Assembly: GCA_044356305.1 (NCBI GenBank)
Contig: JBIKWM010000001.1
Location: forward strand, 186,001-250,000
Length of the DNA stretch: 64,000 bases
DNA from: JBIKWM01 sp044356305
Lineage (GTDB): Bacteria; Bacteroidota; Bacteroidia; UBA10329
Reading direction: 5' to 3'
Shown: positions 33,588 to 41,086 of the stretch, one piece after another
Numbering within the stretch: the first letter of the stretch is position 1
Layout of the letters: every line of letters begins with the position of its first letter
Notes under the pieces: generated by a model
Seen by the model: only the letters and a program-made list of their open reading frames with translations
Databases searched by the model: none
What the model was told of the DNA's origin: nothing
Made by a program: the position numbers and the translations under genes

Positions 33588-35619
33588 ACTGCTGGCCATA
33601 CTGGCGCTCTGCAGCCTCGGTCATCGCGCATCTGCTCAGGTGAATCTGGCCCATCTCGATTCGTCCATTGCAAGGGCCAATCGTTACCTGAACGGGTTGG
33701 ATGATGGGCAATTTGACTCGTACAACCTGCGGATGCTATTCGCCCATCTGGCGCTCATCCATCCCCAAAAAATAAGACCACGGAGCGGCATCCTTGATCT
33801 TGTGCCCACGCGGCAGGAGGATGTGGTGATCAGAGATTTCTATCGTTCCATCATCAAAAAGGAAAATGTGGTGGATGATGATTCGCTGAAGGCGATGTTG
33901 CACACCTTGGACGGCATACCGCGCATGCTGCTGTGGGGGACCAATGCCCGTGCGCTGCCGCTGGACAGTAGCACGCTGCGAACATTCCATTCCTACCTGA
34001 AAAAGAAAGATGATGTGCGCGGGGTGGCCCATGCTGCCCTGGCCATGCACTGGGCCGGTTTCGCAGCAAAAGGGCGATGGGATGCTGACCTGAACCCACT
34101 GACCGACCGATACGCGGAGCACCTGAGCCAAGGCGTGGTGCGGCACGGAGTGGTGGGCGATGATGCGCTGGAGGGCATGATGGGCCTGATGTGCCTTGGC
34201 CGCGGCCGCTCCATATCCATGCAGTGGGTGGCGCAGGTGATGAGGGCCCAGAACCCCGATGGCGGTTGGACCTGGGAACTCACCGGTCCGCGCACATCGA
34301 ACCCGCACACCACGCTGCTGGCCCTGTGGGTGCTGGCCGAGGCGGGCGCGGGGGCTTTGCCAAAAGATCCATTTGCACGAGGTGAAAGAGAAGAGAACGT
34401 GGTGAACCTGTGGGTGGACGAGCTGATAGAGACCACCAAGAACACGGTGGGTTTTGTGCCGCCCATTGCCACACGGGCGCTGGCGTACTTCGGGCTGAGC
34501 GTGTACCATGCCGCGCATTGCACTGACAGCGTGGCCATGGCCCGGCTGAACAGGCTGAGTTTTTCGCAGCGCATCCCTTTTGTGGTGATGGCGGATGGCG
34601 GGCACCGCGATTTTCTGGTGAACCGCGTGGCCTACAGGACCATCCTGCACTTTTACCCGAACATGACCCCCACCGACCGCAATCGGTTAGACATGGTTCA
34701 CAAGGTGTGGGATGAGAAGCTGGCCAAGGGATTGGGAATGGCGGAGTTGAAGGAACTGGAGGACCGGGCCGACCGCATTGCGGCCGATATGTACGACCGC
34801 TCGCTGATGGATGGTGGCCACGAGGCCTACCTGCGCACCTTTGACAACAACTATGCGGCCCCGCTGTGCGACTCGTGCTGGGTGCGCACGCCCCCATCGT
34901 TCTTCCCGGCCATACTGCCCACGTGGGGCGACAATGTGCCCATGGTGCCCACGGCACAAAGGGTGGCCGATGACATGCGTCCGCCTGTGTTCGGCACGGA
35001 GCAGGGCTCTCCTTTATATAAGGATGCCGCTGACATGTATGCGAGCAGCATGCGGCAGGACACGGCCCTTGAGAACATTGCGCGGTATTGGAATGACGAC
35101 CCCGGCTATAGCGGCACCCCGAGCGCGCACATTTTTGCCATCGCGAAGCAACTGATAGAGCGCCATGACCTTGACCTGCGGCAAAGCTGCGAGGTGTATG
35201 GCATGGTGGGGCTGGCGCTGAATGAGGTGAACATATTGTGCTGGCGGTTGAAGTACCGGTACAATTACATCCGGCCGGCCACATACATCCACCGCTATAT
35301 CAGTAAAGACTTCAACGCTTGCATACCTACGCCCCCGTTCCCGGAATACCCTTCGGGGCACTCGTGCCTGTCGGGGGCGGGGATAACGGTGCTGCAACAC
35401 TATTTCCCGGATGAGAAGGACTTCACTGACCAGGCCAACCTGGCCCGTGTGGACATTGACGGTAGCCCACGCACCTACCCCACGTTGGAAGCTATGAAGC
35501 GGGAGATCTCCATGTCGCGGTGGTACGGGGGCATCCACTTCAAGGAGACGCTGGATGAGAGCGTGACGATAGGCGAACGGGTGGGGGCCGAGTGCCTGAG
35601 GCGGATGGGGGTGCGGTGA
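33580..35619 (+). CDS. Vanadium-dependent haloperoxidase fused to a helical N-terminal domain
   Basis: 679 residues with a signal peptide (GHRASAQ). Residues ~25-250 look like an alpha/alpha-barrel of the terpene-cyclase/squalene-hopene type (PDGGWTWELTG, TTLLALWVLAEAG). The rest is a PAP2/vanadium haloperoxidase domain with the whole vanadate signature: K558-x6-R565-P566, P591-S-G-H594, and S646-R647-x5-H653. Spacing fits the family. Haloperoxidases oxidise halides with H2O2; some members are acid phosphatases instead. Export suggests a periplasmic or secreted enzyme. It follows the Fib_succ gene with an 8-bp overlap. Its last ~120 bp are duplicated at 36465. Confidence 0.9.
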   Translation: MSRLLAILALCSLGHRASAQVNLAHLDSSIARANRYLNGLDDGQFDSYNLRMLFAHLALIHPQKIRPRSGILDLVPTRQEDVVIRDFYRSIIKKENVVDDDSLKAMLHTLDGIPRMLLWGTNARALPLDSSTLRTFHSYLKKKDDVRGVAHAALAMHWAGFAAKGRWDADLNPLTDRYAEHLSQGVVRHGVVGDDALEGMMGLMCLGRGRSISMQWVAQVMRAQNPDGGWTWELTGPRTSNPHTTLLALWVLAEAGAGALPKDPFARGEREENVVNLWVDELIETTKNTVGFVPPIATRALAYFGLSVYHAAHCTDSVAMARLNRLSFSQRIPFVVMADGGHRDFLVNRVAYRTILHFYPNMTPTDRNRLDMVHKVWDEKLAKGLGMAELKELEDRADRIAADMYDRSLMDGGHEAYLRTFDNNYAAPLCDSCWVRTPPSFFPAILPTWGDNVPMVPTAQRVADDMRPPVFGTEQGSPLYKDAADMYASSMRQDTALENIARYWNDDPGYSGTPSAHIFAIAKQLIERHDLDLRQSCEVYGMVGLALNEVNILCWRLKYRYNYIRPATYIHRYISKDFNACIPTPPFPEYPSGHSCLSGAGITVLQHYFPDEKDFTDQANLARVDIDGSPRTYPTLEAMKREISMSRWYGGIHFKETLDESVTIGERVGAECLRRMGVR

Positions 35620-35651
35620 GGGTGATTGTTTCATTGACCGTGCCGGAGGGC
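35531..35651. repeat. Direct repeat copy 1 (3' end of haloperoxidase gene)
   Basis: 121 bp covering the last 30 codons of the haloperoxidase and 32 bp of downstream DNA. A second copy with about five mismatches lies at 36465-36585, 934 bp away, and weaker similarity continues for ~35 bp beyond both copies. The NYN pseudogene lies between them. Confidence 0.92.
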
Positions 35652-35700
35652 TAGTTGCGCACACGCCAGATACTTGGTCGGTCGGGTTCAGTGCAAGTAG

Positions 35701-36309
35701 CTATTCCCATTCCTTGGGCCTCCTGAGCCTGAAACCATCATGCTTTTGAACTTCTTCATTGAATTGGGAATCGCTCAATTTCTTTCTCCCTATGATCATA
35801 GAACCCTTAGATACAAGAGCCACAGAAGAATTATGCCGTTTGGGTGGGAAAGCTACGAAGACCCTCTTCTTATTGAACAGTTCGTGTACTGCTCTGATGG
35901 GAGGAACCAGGTCGCTATCGCCCGAAATCAACATGGCCATGTCAAAGCGGTCAGCATAGGCATCAATTAATATCTGCGTGGCAATATTCACATCGGTCAT
36001 TTTCTCGTTGTATGACGCCCAAACGTTACCGCAACGCCTGCATTCGGTCGAGTCGCGCTGATAGTTGCCATAGAACACTTTCACACCAGTGGTTTCAAGG
36101 GCTTCGATATAGGTGGTCTGACGTTTTTGTTTTTCGGGATTGTTGCTTACCCTGCTCGTGAAATACTTCACCTCTATAACTACCTGTTTATCGGTGAGGA
36201 GGTTTTTGACCGGGCAATTAATGTCCAACCATTTGAGCGTTTCGAATCCAGACTCGACCATGCCGAATTACAGGTTGAAACCATCAACATAAACAATGAC
36301 CCTTTCCAT
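35701..36309 (-). pseudogene. NYN-domain RNase-like gene with in-frame stop at codon 14
   Basis: From ATG 36309 the reading is MERVIVYVDGFNL, then TAA (36268-36270), then FG and an uninterrupted 187-codon frame to 35701. The family motif is DGFNLYFG, so TAA stands exactly at the Tyr codon (TAT/TAC to TAA). Downstream the NYN (LabA/PIN-like) fold is intact, including the acidic motif LISGDSDL, a Cys pair (ECRRCG) and ending KEWE. NYN proteins are metal-dependent nucleases, often RNases. Re-initiation at ATG 36261 would lose the first catalytic Asp (VDGFN). DNA here is visibly more A+T-rich than the neighbours, suggesting acquisition. A sequencing error or readthrough is the alternative. Confidence 0.85.
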
Positions 36310-36356
36310 GATTCCTCAATTTTTTCCAGGACAAAGATGGCCAAATGAAAATGATG

Positions 36357-36432
36357 TAGCTTTGCTGACCTAACACCACCGGGGATAGCATCCTCGGCCT
36401 GACGCCCGGGGAAACCTGGGCGTTTCTTTTTT
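36357..36432 (+). ncRNA. Candidate small RNA with promoter and terminator
   Basis: TAGCTTTG at 36357-36364 is an exact -7 consensus (TAnnTTTG). About 12 bp later two hairpins follow: CCGGGGA-TAGCA-TCCTCGG (~36378-36396) and ACGCCCGGG-GAAA-CCTGGGCGT (36402-36423), with TTCTTTTTT after it. No coding frame fits between, so a ~60-nt RNA is predicted. No good -33 TTG is visible. It is divergent from the NYN pseudogene. Confidence 0.5.
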
Positions 36433-36464
36433 GGCTCACCCTCGATACTACCTTTTCCAGTGGT

Positions 36465-36585
36465 GCATCCACTTCAAAGAGACGCTTGATGAGAGCGTGA
36501 CGATAGGCGAACGGGTGGGTGCGGAGTGCCTGAGGCGGATGGGGGTGCGGTGAGGGTGATTGTTTCATTGACCGTGCCGGAGGGC
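36465..36585. repeat. Direct repeat copy 2 (haloperoxidase 3'-end fragment)
   Basis: Second copy of the 121-bp segment at 35531. It encodes IHFKETLDESVTIGERVG and the rest of the haloperoxidase C-terminus in frame to the same stop, but nothing of the upstream gene, so it is a 3'-end fragment. Confidence 0.92.
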
Positions 36586-36650
36586 CAATTGCTCACGCAC
36601 CAGTTGCGCTGGTCGCCCACACGGGTGGGGAAGTAATCTCCTTTTGCCAT
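36474..36650 (-). pseudogene. 5' fragment of a small intracellular protein gene
   Basis: From ATG 36650 the reading MAKGDYFPTRVGDQRNW resembles the N-terminus of a Bacteroidota family of small proteins starting M-A-x-x-D-Y-F-P. After ~28 residues the frame simply runs antisense through the duplicated haloperoxidase end, so the rest of the gene is gone. A more decayed version is detectable beyond repeat copy 1 (~35652-35690), with a stop and a 1-base shift. Family call is tentative. Confidence 0.4.
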
Positions 36651-36746
36651 GGTGCTGATTGTTAATTGGTTGATGGATTTATCAGGGTGTGATTCTGGGT
36701 TGATGGAAGTCGTTGCGGGCCGTGTGCAGGGCACATTTCTTTGGAA

Positions 36747-37019
36747 GAATTGTACACTTCTCTGGCAGAAGCGTACGCATCTGTGAAAAATGGGTACGCA
36801 TCTGTGGAAGATGGGTGCGCTTCTCCGGCAGATGGGTACCCATCCCTGCCGGATGGGTACGCATTCTTGCCGCATGGGTACCCTGCCGTGGCAGATGGGT
36901 ACGCATGGCGCACAGATGCATACGAGTCAATTGCAGATGGATACCCGGCCCGCGCAGATGGGTACGCATCCGCAACGGATGGGTATTGCGCTGCCAAGAA
37001 AATGTACGGGTATGGCTCA
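36747..37019. repeat. 21-bp tandem array 3 (12-13 units)
   Basis: Units start every 21 bp from 36747 to 36978 (12 units), with a thirteenth, weaker unit to 37019. Consensus is GATGGGTACGCATCTGTGGCA. The core GATGGGTACGCATC is a 14-bp palindrome with a single mismatch. One frame reads as a heptapeptide D-G-Y-(A/P)-S-x-x whose Ser, Pro and Gly codons vary synonymously, but that frame has no ATG and no ribosome-binding site. The remaining sequence of 36310-37453 holds the small RNA, the repeat fragment and no other gene. Confidence 0.92.
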
Positions 37020-37345
37020 GGACGTATGGCTGTCACGGGCCTGATGCGCTGCCCACAGCCAAAACTCAGAGAAAGGTGCTTAACGCGCTGCCCACTGCCC
37101 AAAGCCCCTGATCCACCCCATCCAAGGGCCTTTCGGCAGCTACACTATTGCGCATCGGGGTACTCATATTGGCAATTGGTGGGGCGTAAATCGGCTTTCG
37201 TGAGGCAATAATCTACATTTCATCAATCCATTTAACATGTCTTCATCCACGGGGTGAAAAAATTTTTGAGAGTGAAAGGGCCAACGCTCTCATGCTGAAT
37301 AGCGGGTCTTCCCCGCGTATCCATGCCTACTGCGGGCAGGGATAC

Positions 37346-37363
37346 GGCCCCGAAAACGGGGCC
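37346..37363. other. Perfect hairpin in a gene-free stretch
   Basis: GGCCCCG-AAAA-CGGGGCC, followed by CTACTCAGGGTGA; no T-run. The short phrase CTACTCAGGGT recurs 36 bp later at 37399. Function unknown; it lies ~90 bp before the CRTAC1-like gene. Confidence 0.55.
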
Positions 37364-37453
37364 TACTCAGGGTGACTGGTGTTGGTGGAAGACCGCTCTA
37401 CTCAGGGTTACTGCGTTCAGCACCTGCCCATTCACATTTGCCCATCTTTGTCC

Positions 37454-39055
37454 ATGCCCTTTTTTCTCTTCGCCCTCGTCCTTATCGCCCTCAACTCGGC
37501 CGCCCAGCCCTTCAGCGAGGTAAGCGATGCCGTTGGCCTCGACTACCGCTACCCGGGCATACAGAACCACCAGATAGGCGGTGGGGTGACGGTGTTCGAC
37601 TTCGACAATGACGGGTGGGACGACCTGTTTCAGGCCGGGGGGCTTTTTCCCAGCAAGTTGTGGCGGAACGAGAAGGGGCGGTTTGTGGATGTGACGGCCG
37701 CGCATGGCCTCGGGGTGCTGGATGGCATGTATGTGAACGGGGCCGTGACGGGCGATGTGGACAACAATGGTTGGGAGGATCTCTTTGTCTATAACTACGG
37801 CATGGGCCTGGGCCATGGCGACCGCAAGGTGCCGGTGCTGCTGATCAACCAGAAAGGGAAACTCGCGCCACTCATGCCGCAGGTGTTCCATGATCCTGGT
37901 TTCTACACCTCGGCCACCATGGCCGATGTGGACGGCAACGGGTACCTCGATATCTACCTGACCAATTACGTGCAGGGCATGAGCATGTTGGAGGATTCGC
38001 TGCTGCACCCCATAGGCTACGATCCGCGCGGGCTGCCCAACCGGCTGTATATGAACGAAGGCAACGGCACTTTTACTGACAGGGCCGCGCTGATGGGGGT
38101 GAATGACGTGGGCTGCGGGCTTGCGAGCGCCTTTACGGACGTGGACAACGATGGCGACCCTGACCTGATGCTGGCCAACGATTTCGGGGAATGGACCAGG
38201 CTGGGGAACAGGCTGTATGTGAACAGCGCCATGCTGCACACGTTGAGCGATGAGAGCAATCTGCGCGGGGCGGACCAGCAGATGTACGGCATGGGGATAG
38301 GCGTGGGAGATGTGGACAACGACCTGGACCTCGACCTGTTCATCACCAACATAGGCCGCAATGTGCTGCTGCGCAATGGGCAAGGTCGCTTCACGGATGC
38401 CACCGATACCATCGGTCTGGGCGACCCAGTGGTGAAGGACGGCCTGCCCGGCACGGCATGGAGCCCCCTGTTCTTCGACATGGACCACGATGGCGACCTC
38501 GACCTGTACTTGGCCAAGGGCAACGTGGAGAACTACATTCCCAAGGCGGTGATAAAAGACCCGAACCAGCTGTTTGAGAACCGCAAGGGCCATTTTGTGG
38601 ACGTGAGCGCGGGCAGCGGGGTGGACTGCCCGCTCAGCCACAGGGGCGCAGCCCTCATCGACTTTGACCGCGATGGCGACATGGACATCATCTCATCGCC
38701 CATCAAGATCAACTACGGGGCTTTTTCAAACATAGACCAGAAGATAAAACTGTTCCGCAACGATGCGCCCAAGCGGGGGCATTGGGTGCAGGTGAGGCTG
38801 GTGGACGATGTGCAGCACCGCCCCACCATAGGGCTGCATTGCACGGTGCACGGCAAGAACGGGCCGCAGCTTCGCGAGGTGGACGGGGGCAGCGGACATG
38901 CATCTCAATCATCAAAAACACTTCATTTTGGATTGATGGATGCCGTTGGGGCCATTAAAGTGAAGGTGAATTGGGGCGATGGGGTGGAATTTATCCTGAA
39001 CGAGGCCGACCACAGCTACACCCTGTACCGTAGCGGAAAAGTGGAAAAGGACTGA
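37454..39055 (+). CDS. CRTAC1-like FG-GAP/VCBS protein with ASPIC/UnbV domain
   Basis: 533 residues from ATG 37454, chosen for the signal peptide (MPFFLFALVLIALNSAAQ). Seven or more calcium-loop FG-GAP/VCBS blades follow: FDFDNDGWDDLF, GDVDNNGWEDLF, ADVDGNGYLDIYL, TDVDNDGDPDLML, GDVDNDLDLDLF, FDMDHDGDLDLYL, IDFDRDGDMDII. The C-terminal ~100 residues form the ASPIC/UnbV domain (GLHCTVHGKNG, VDGGSGHASQSS, LHFGL). This makes a secreted integrin-alpha-like beta-propeller. No T9SS domain is present. The next gene starts 3 bp after the stop, so it is probably co-expressed with the haem/copper oxidoreductase-like protein. Confidence 0.9.
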   Translation: MPFFLFALVLIALNSAAQPFSEVSDAVGLDYRYPGIQNHQIGGGVTVFDFDNDGWDDLFQAGGLFPSKLWRNEKGRFVDVTAAHGLGVLDGMYVNGAVTGDVDNNGWEDLFVYNYGMGLGHGDRKVPVLLINQKGKLAPLMPQVFHDPGFYTSATMADVDGNGYLDIYLTNYVQGMSMLEDSLLHPIGYDPRGLPNRLYMNEGNGTFTDRAALMGVNDVGCGLASAFTDVDNDGDPDLMLANDFGEWTRLGNRLYVNSAMLHTLSDESNLRGADQQMYGMGIGVGDVDNDLDLDLFITNIGRNVLLRNGQGRFTDATDTIGLGDPVVKDGLPGTAWSPLFFDMDHDGDLDLYLAKGNVENYIPKAVIKDPNQLFENRKGHFVDVSAGSGVDCPLSHRGAALIDFDRDGDMDIISSPIKINYGAFSNIDQKIKLFRNDAPKRGHWVQVRLVDDVQHRPTIGLHCTVHGKNGPQLREVDGGSGHASQSSKTLHFGLMDAVGAIKVKVNWGDGVEFILNEADHSYTLYRSGKVEKD

Positions 39056-39058
39056 GCC

Positions 39059-40276
39059 ATGTTGAAGCGCCTCGCCTTGTTGTTCGCGGCCCTGAGCGGG
39101 TCCATGTGTGTTGCAGTAGCGCAGCACCCCACTGTGGCCGCCATTGTGCGCGACAAGTGCGCCACCTGCCACCGCGAGGGGACCGCGGCCCCGTTCAGCA
39201 TCACCACACATAAAGACCTGGTCAAGCGCAGAGAGATGGTTCGGTTGGTGGTGGAGCGCGGCATCATGCCGCCTTGGAGGGCCGATACCATTGGGCTAAG
39301 GTTCAAGCACAGCCGGGCCCTCAGTGCGGCCGAGCGCAGCACCCTGCTGGCATGGCTCAATGACCCTACCGAGACCTTCGGACCAAAGGAGCTGGCCCGG
39401 CCCAGGCGCTTCGGTGAAGCCCCCACGGGCAGCATCACCCTTGCGCTGGACGAACGAATGCACGTGCCGCCCTCAGCTACCGACACCACCATCAGCTTTT
39501 CCATTCCCTTTGAGCGTGAAAAACCGGAGAACATCGTTTCGTTGGAATTCAGGACCACAGATTGGCGCGGCATTCACCACGTGAACATTTTCGTGTGCGA
39601 CAGTGCCCTGTTGCCGGCCGGTAAAGGCGACCCCATGAAGTCGGTGTTCGTGCATGGCTGGGCCCCCGGCAATGCGCAGTTCAGCTTTACCGATGGGGTG
39701 GGATTCGTGCTGCCCAAAAAAGGAGTGATCATGGGCGATGTGCATTTCTCGGCCACGCCCGAACTGCTGCAACCGCGCATCTCCTTCATTTTGGGCACTT
39801 CTCCCCTACCCGTCCATCGTCCCATCAGGCCCATCGTGTTCCACGACTCACCTCTCGTTTTCCGCAGTGGCGATTCTGTCCGCATCGCCCCAGGCGAAGT
39901 GAGGCACCTGCAGGCACATTACGTGGTCAATGGCGATTTCAGCTTGGTCAGCCTTTCGCCCCACATGCACATTTTCGGGCGCAGCTTCAGGGCATACATG
40001 GTGGATGGCGCGGATACCACGCAGCTCATCAACATACCCGATTGGGACCCCGCATGGCAGGATTTCTACCTGCCCGAGCGGCCCATCCACCTCAGAAAGG
40101 GGGCGCAGATATTCATTGAGGGAAAATTTGACAATACTTCGGCCAATCCAAGGCAGCCGTTCAACCCACCTGTGCCCATCGGCAACGGATGGAAGATCAC
40201 CGATGAGATGTTCGTCATGTTCATGTTCGGCACCCCGTACCGGCCAGGAGACGAGCACATGGTCTTTGTCCGCTGA
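39059..40276 (+). CDS. Cytochrome c / copper type II monooxygenase-like protein
   Basis: 405 residues with a signal peptide (VAVAQ). A c-type haem motif CATCH (Cys34, Cys37, His38) is followed by PFSITTHKDLVKR and MPPWRAD, then a copper monooxygenase (peptidylglycine hydroxylase-like) core with His173-His174 (GIHHVN) and His302/His304 (SPHMHIFG). The family is periplasmic; a monooxygenase or electron-transfer reaction is inferred but not proven. In several other bacteria I know this domain pair carries an N-terminal redoxin domain ending GCxI; here that part is the separate convergent gene at 40278. The ATG follows the CRTAC1-like stop by 3 bp. Confidence 0.85.
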   Translation: MLKRLALLFAALSGSMCVAVAQHPTVAAIVRDKCATCHREGTAAPFSITTHKDLVKRREMVRLVVERGIMPPWRADTIGLRFKHSRALSAAERSTLLAWLNDPTETFGPKELARPRRFGEAPTGSITLALDERMHVPPSATDTTISFSIPFEREKPENIVSLEFRTTDWRGIHHVNIFVCDSALLPAGKGDPMKSVFVHGWAPGNAQFSFTDGVGFVLPKKGVIMGDVHFSATPELLQPRISFILGTSPLPVHRPIRPIVFHDSPLVFRSGDSVRIAPGEVRHLQAHYVVNGDFSLVSLSPHMHIFGRSFRAYMVDGADTTQLINIPDWDPAWQDFYLPERPIHLRKGAQIFIEGKFDNTSANPRQPFNPPVPIGNGWKITDEMFVMFMFGTPYRPGDEHMVFVR

Positions 40277-40277
40277 A

Positions 40278-40859
40278 TCAGAAAGTGATCAGGCAGCCCT
40301 TCGGAATGGTGGTCCCGGGGTCCATTTCCCTGCCTTCGCCAATGGCCCGGAGCGCCTCGGCCACGTAGTTCCGCTTCACGTGGGCCTGTCGCACCCCCAC
40401 GTCCAGATACCTGTCATCCACTAGCCCGCTATACCTGATGCACCCCGTTGAATCAAGTACAAAGACCTGAGGCGTGGTCGTGGCATTGAGCCTGAGTGCC
40501 ATCTCATTTCCCTCATCTATCAGGTATGAGAATCCGTTCGGTCTGAAACCATGTCGCCTGTGAAAAGCACCGATCCGACCCTTTTTGCAGAGGTAATCCG
40601 GATAAACAAGCAATATGCGCGCACCAACAGAATCAGCTACGTCCATCAATGCATTGAGCCTGAAAGCCAAATCGTTGCATATGGGGCACTCATAGGAAAA
40701 GAATAGGACTACTGTAGGGCCCGTCCGGTTGAGCCACGTTGACTGCTCTGAAGCCGACTGGGGCTGACCCTCCATTGGCTGAGCCATACCATTTCCATGG
40801 CCAACAAGGAGAGCGAGCCCAATCAGGGCAATGGAGATATTCATGCGAAAAGATCTCAT
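40278..40859 (-). CDS. Exported redoxin (thioredoxin-fold) protein
   Basis: 193 residues from ATG 40859 (a second ATG is at 40844), with a signal peptide ending near GMAQ. Thioredoxin fold with a CPIC motif (SYECPICNDL), the cis-Pro loop TTTPQVFVLD, the stretch GLVDDRYLDVG, and a C-terminal GCLITF. That C-terminal pattern (DDRY, a basic helix, then GCxI) is the one found in redoxin domains fused to cytochrome c/copper monooxygenase modules, so it is likely a split partner of the convergent gene at 39059, whose stop is 2 bp away. Proposed role: thiol or peroxide redox chemistry in the periplasm. Confidence 0.85.
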   Translation of the reverse strand: MRSFRMNISIALIGLALLVGHGNGMAQPMEGQPQSASEQSTWLNRTGPTVVLFFSYECPICNDLAFRLNALMDVADSVGARILLVYPDYLCKKGRIGAFHRRHGFRPNGFSYLIDEGNEMALRLNATTTPQVFVLDSTGCIRYSGLVDDRYLDVGVRQAHVKRNYVAEALRAIGEGREMDPGTTIPKGCLITF

Positions 40860-41086
40860 TGTCAATTGATTCAACCGTTTCCGAGGTCCACACACAATCC
40901 TGCAGTAATTTAGTCTCCCATTGGTATTTAGTGAAGATAAAGCATGGATAATCAGTGTATTAATCTCTGGATTTTAAGTTTAAGAACCGAAGGGTCTGTT
41001 GTTTTGATTAACATATATGACCTACTTTTCACCTGACTTGAGGCCATATTCGCGAGCCCTAAAAAAGCCGGTAAAAGTCGCTCCCC

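Noticed and set aside
36741..37211. 156-residue plus-strand frame across array 3 as a protein gene
   Set aside because: No ATG, no ribosome-binding site, and a non-repetitive end without protein character; kept as a repeat, with the coding-like pattern noted as a finding.
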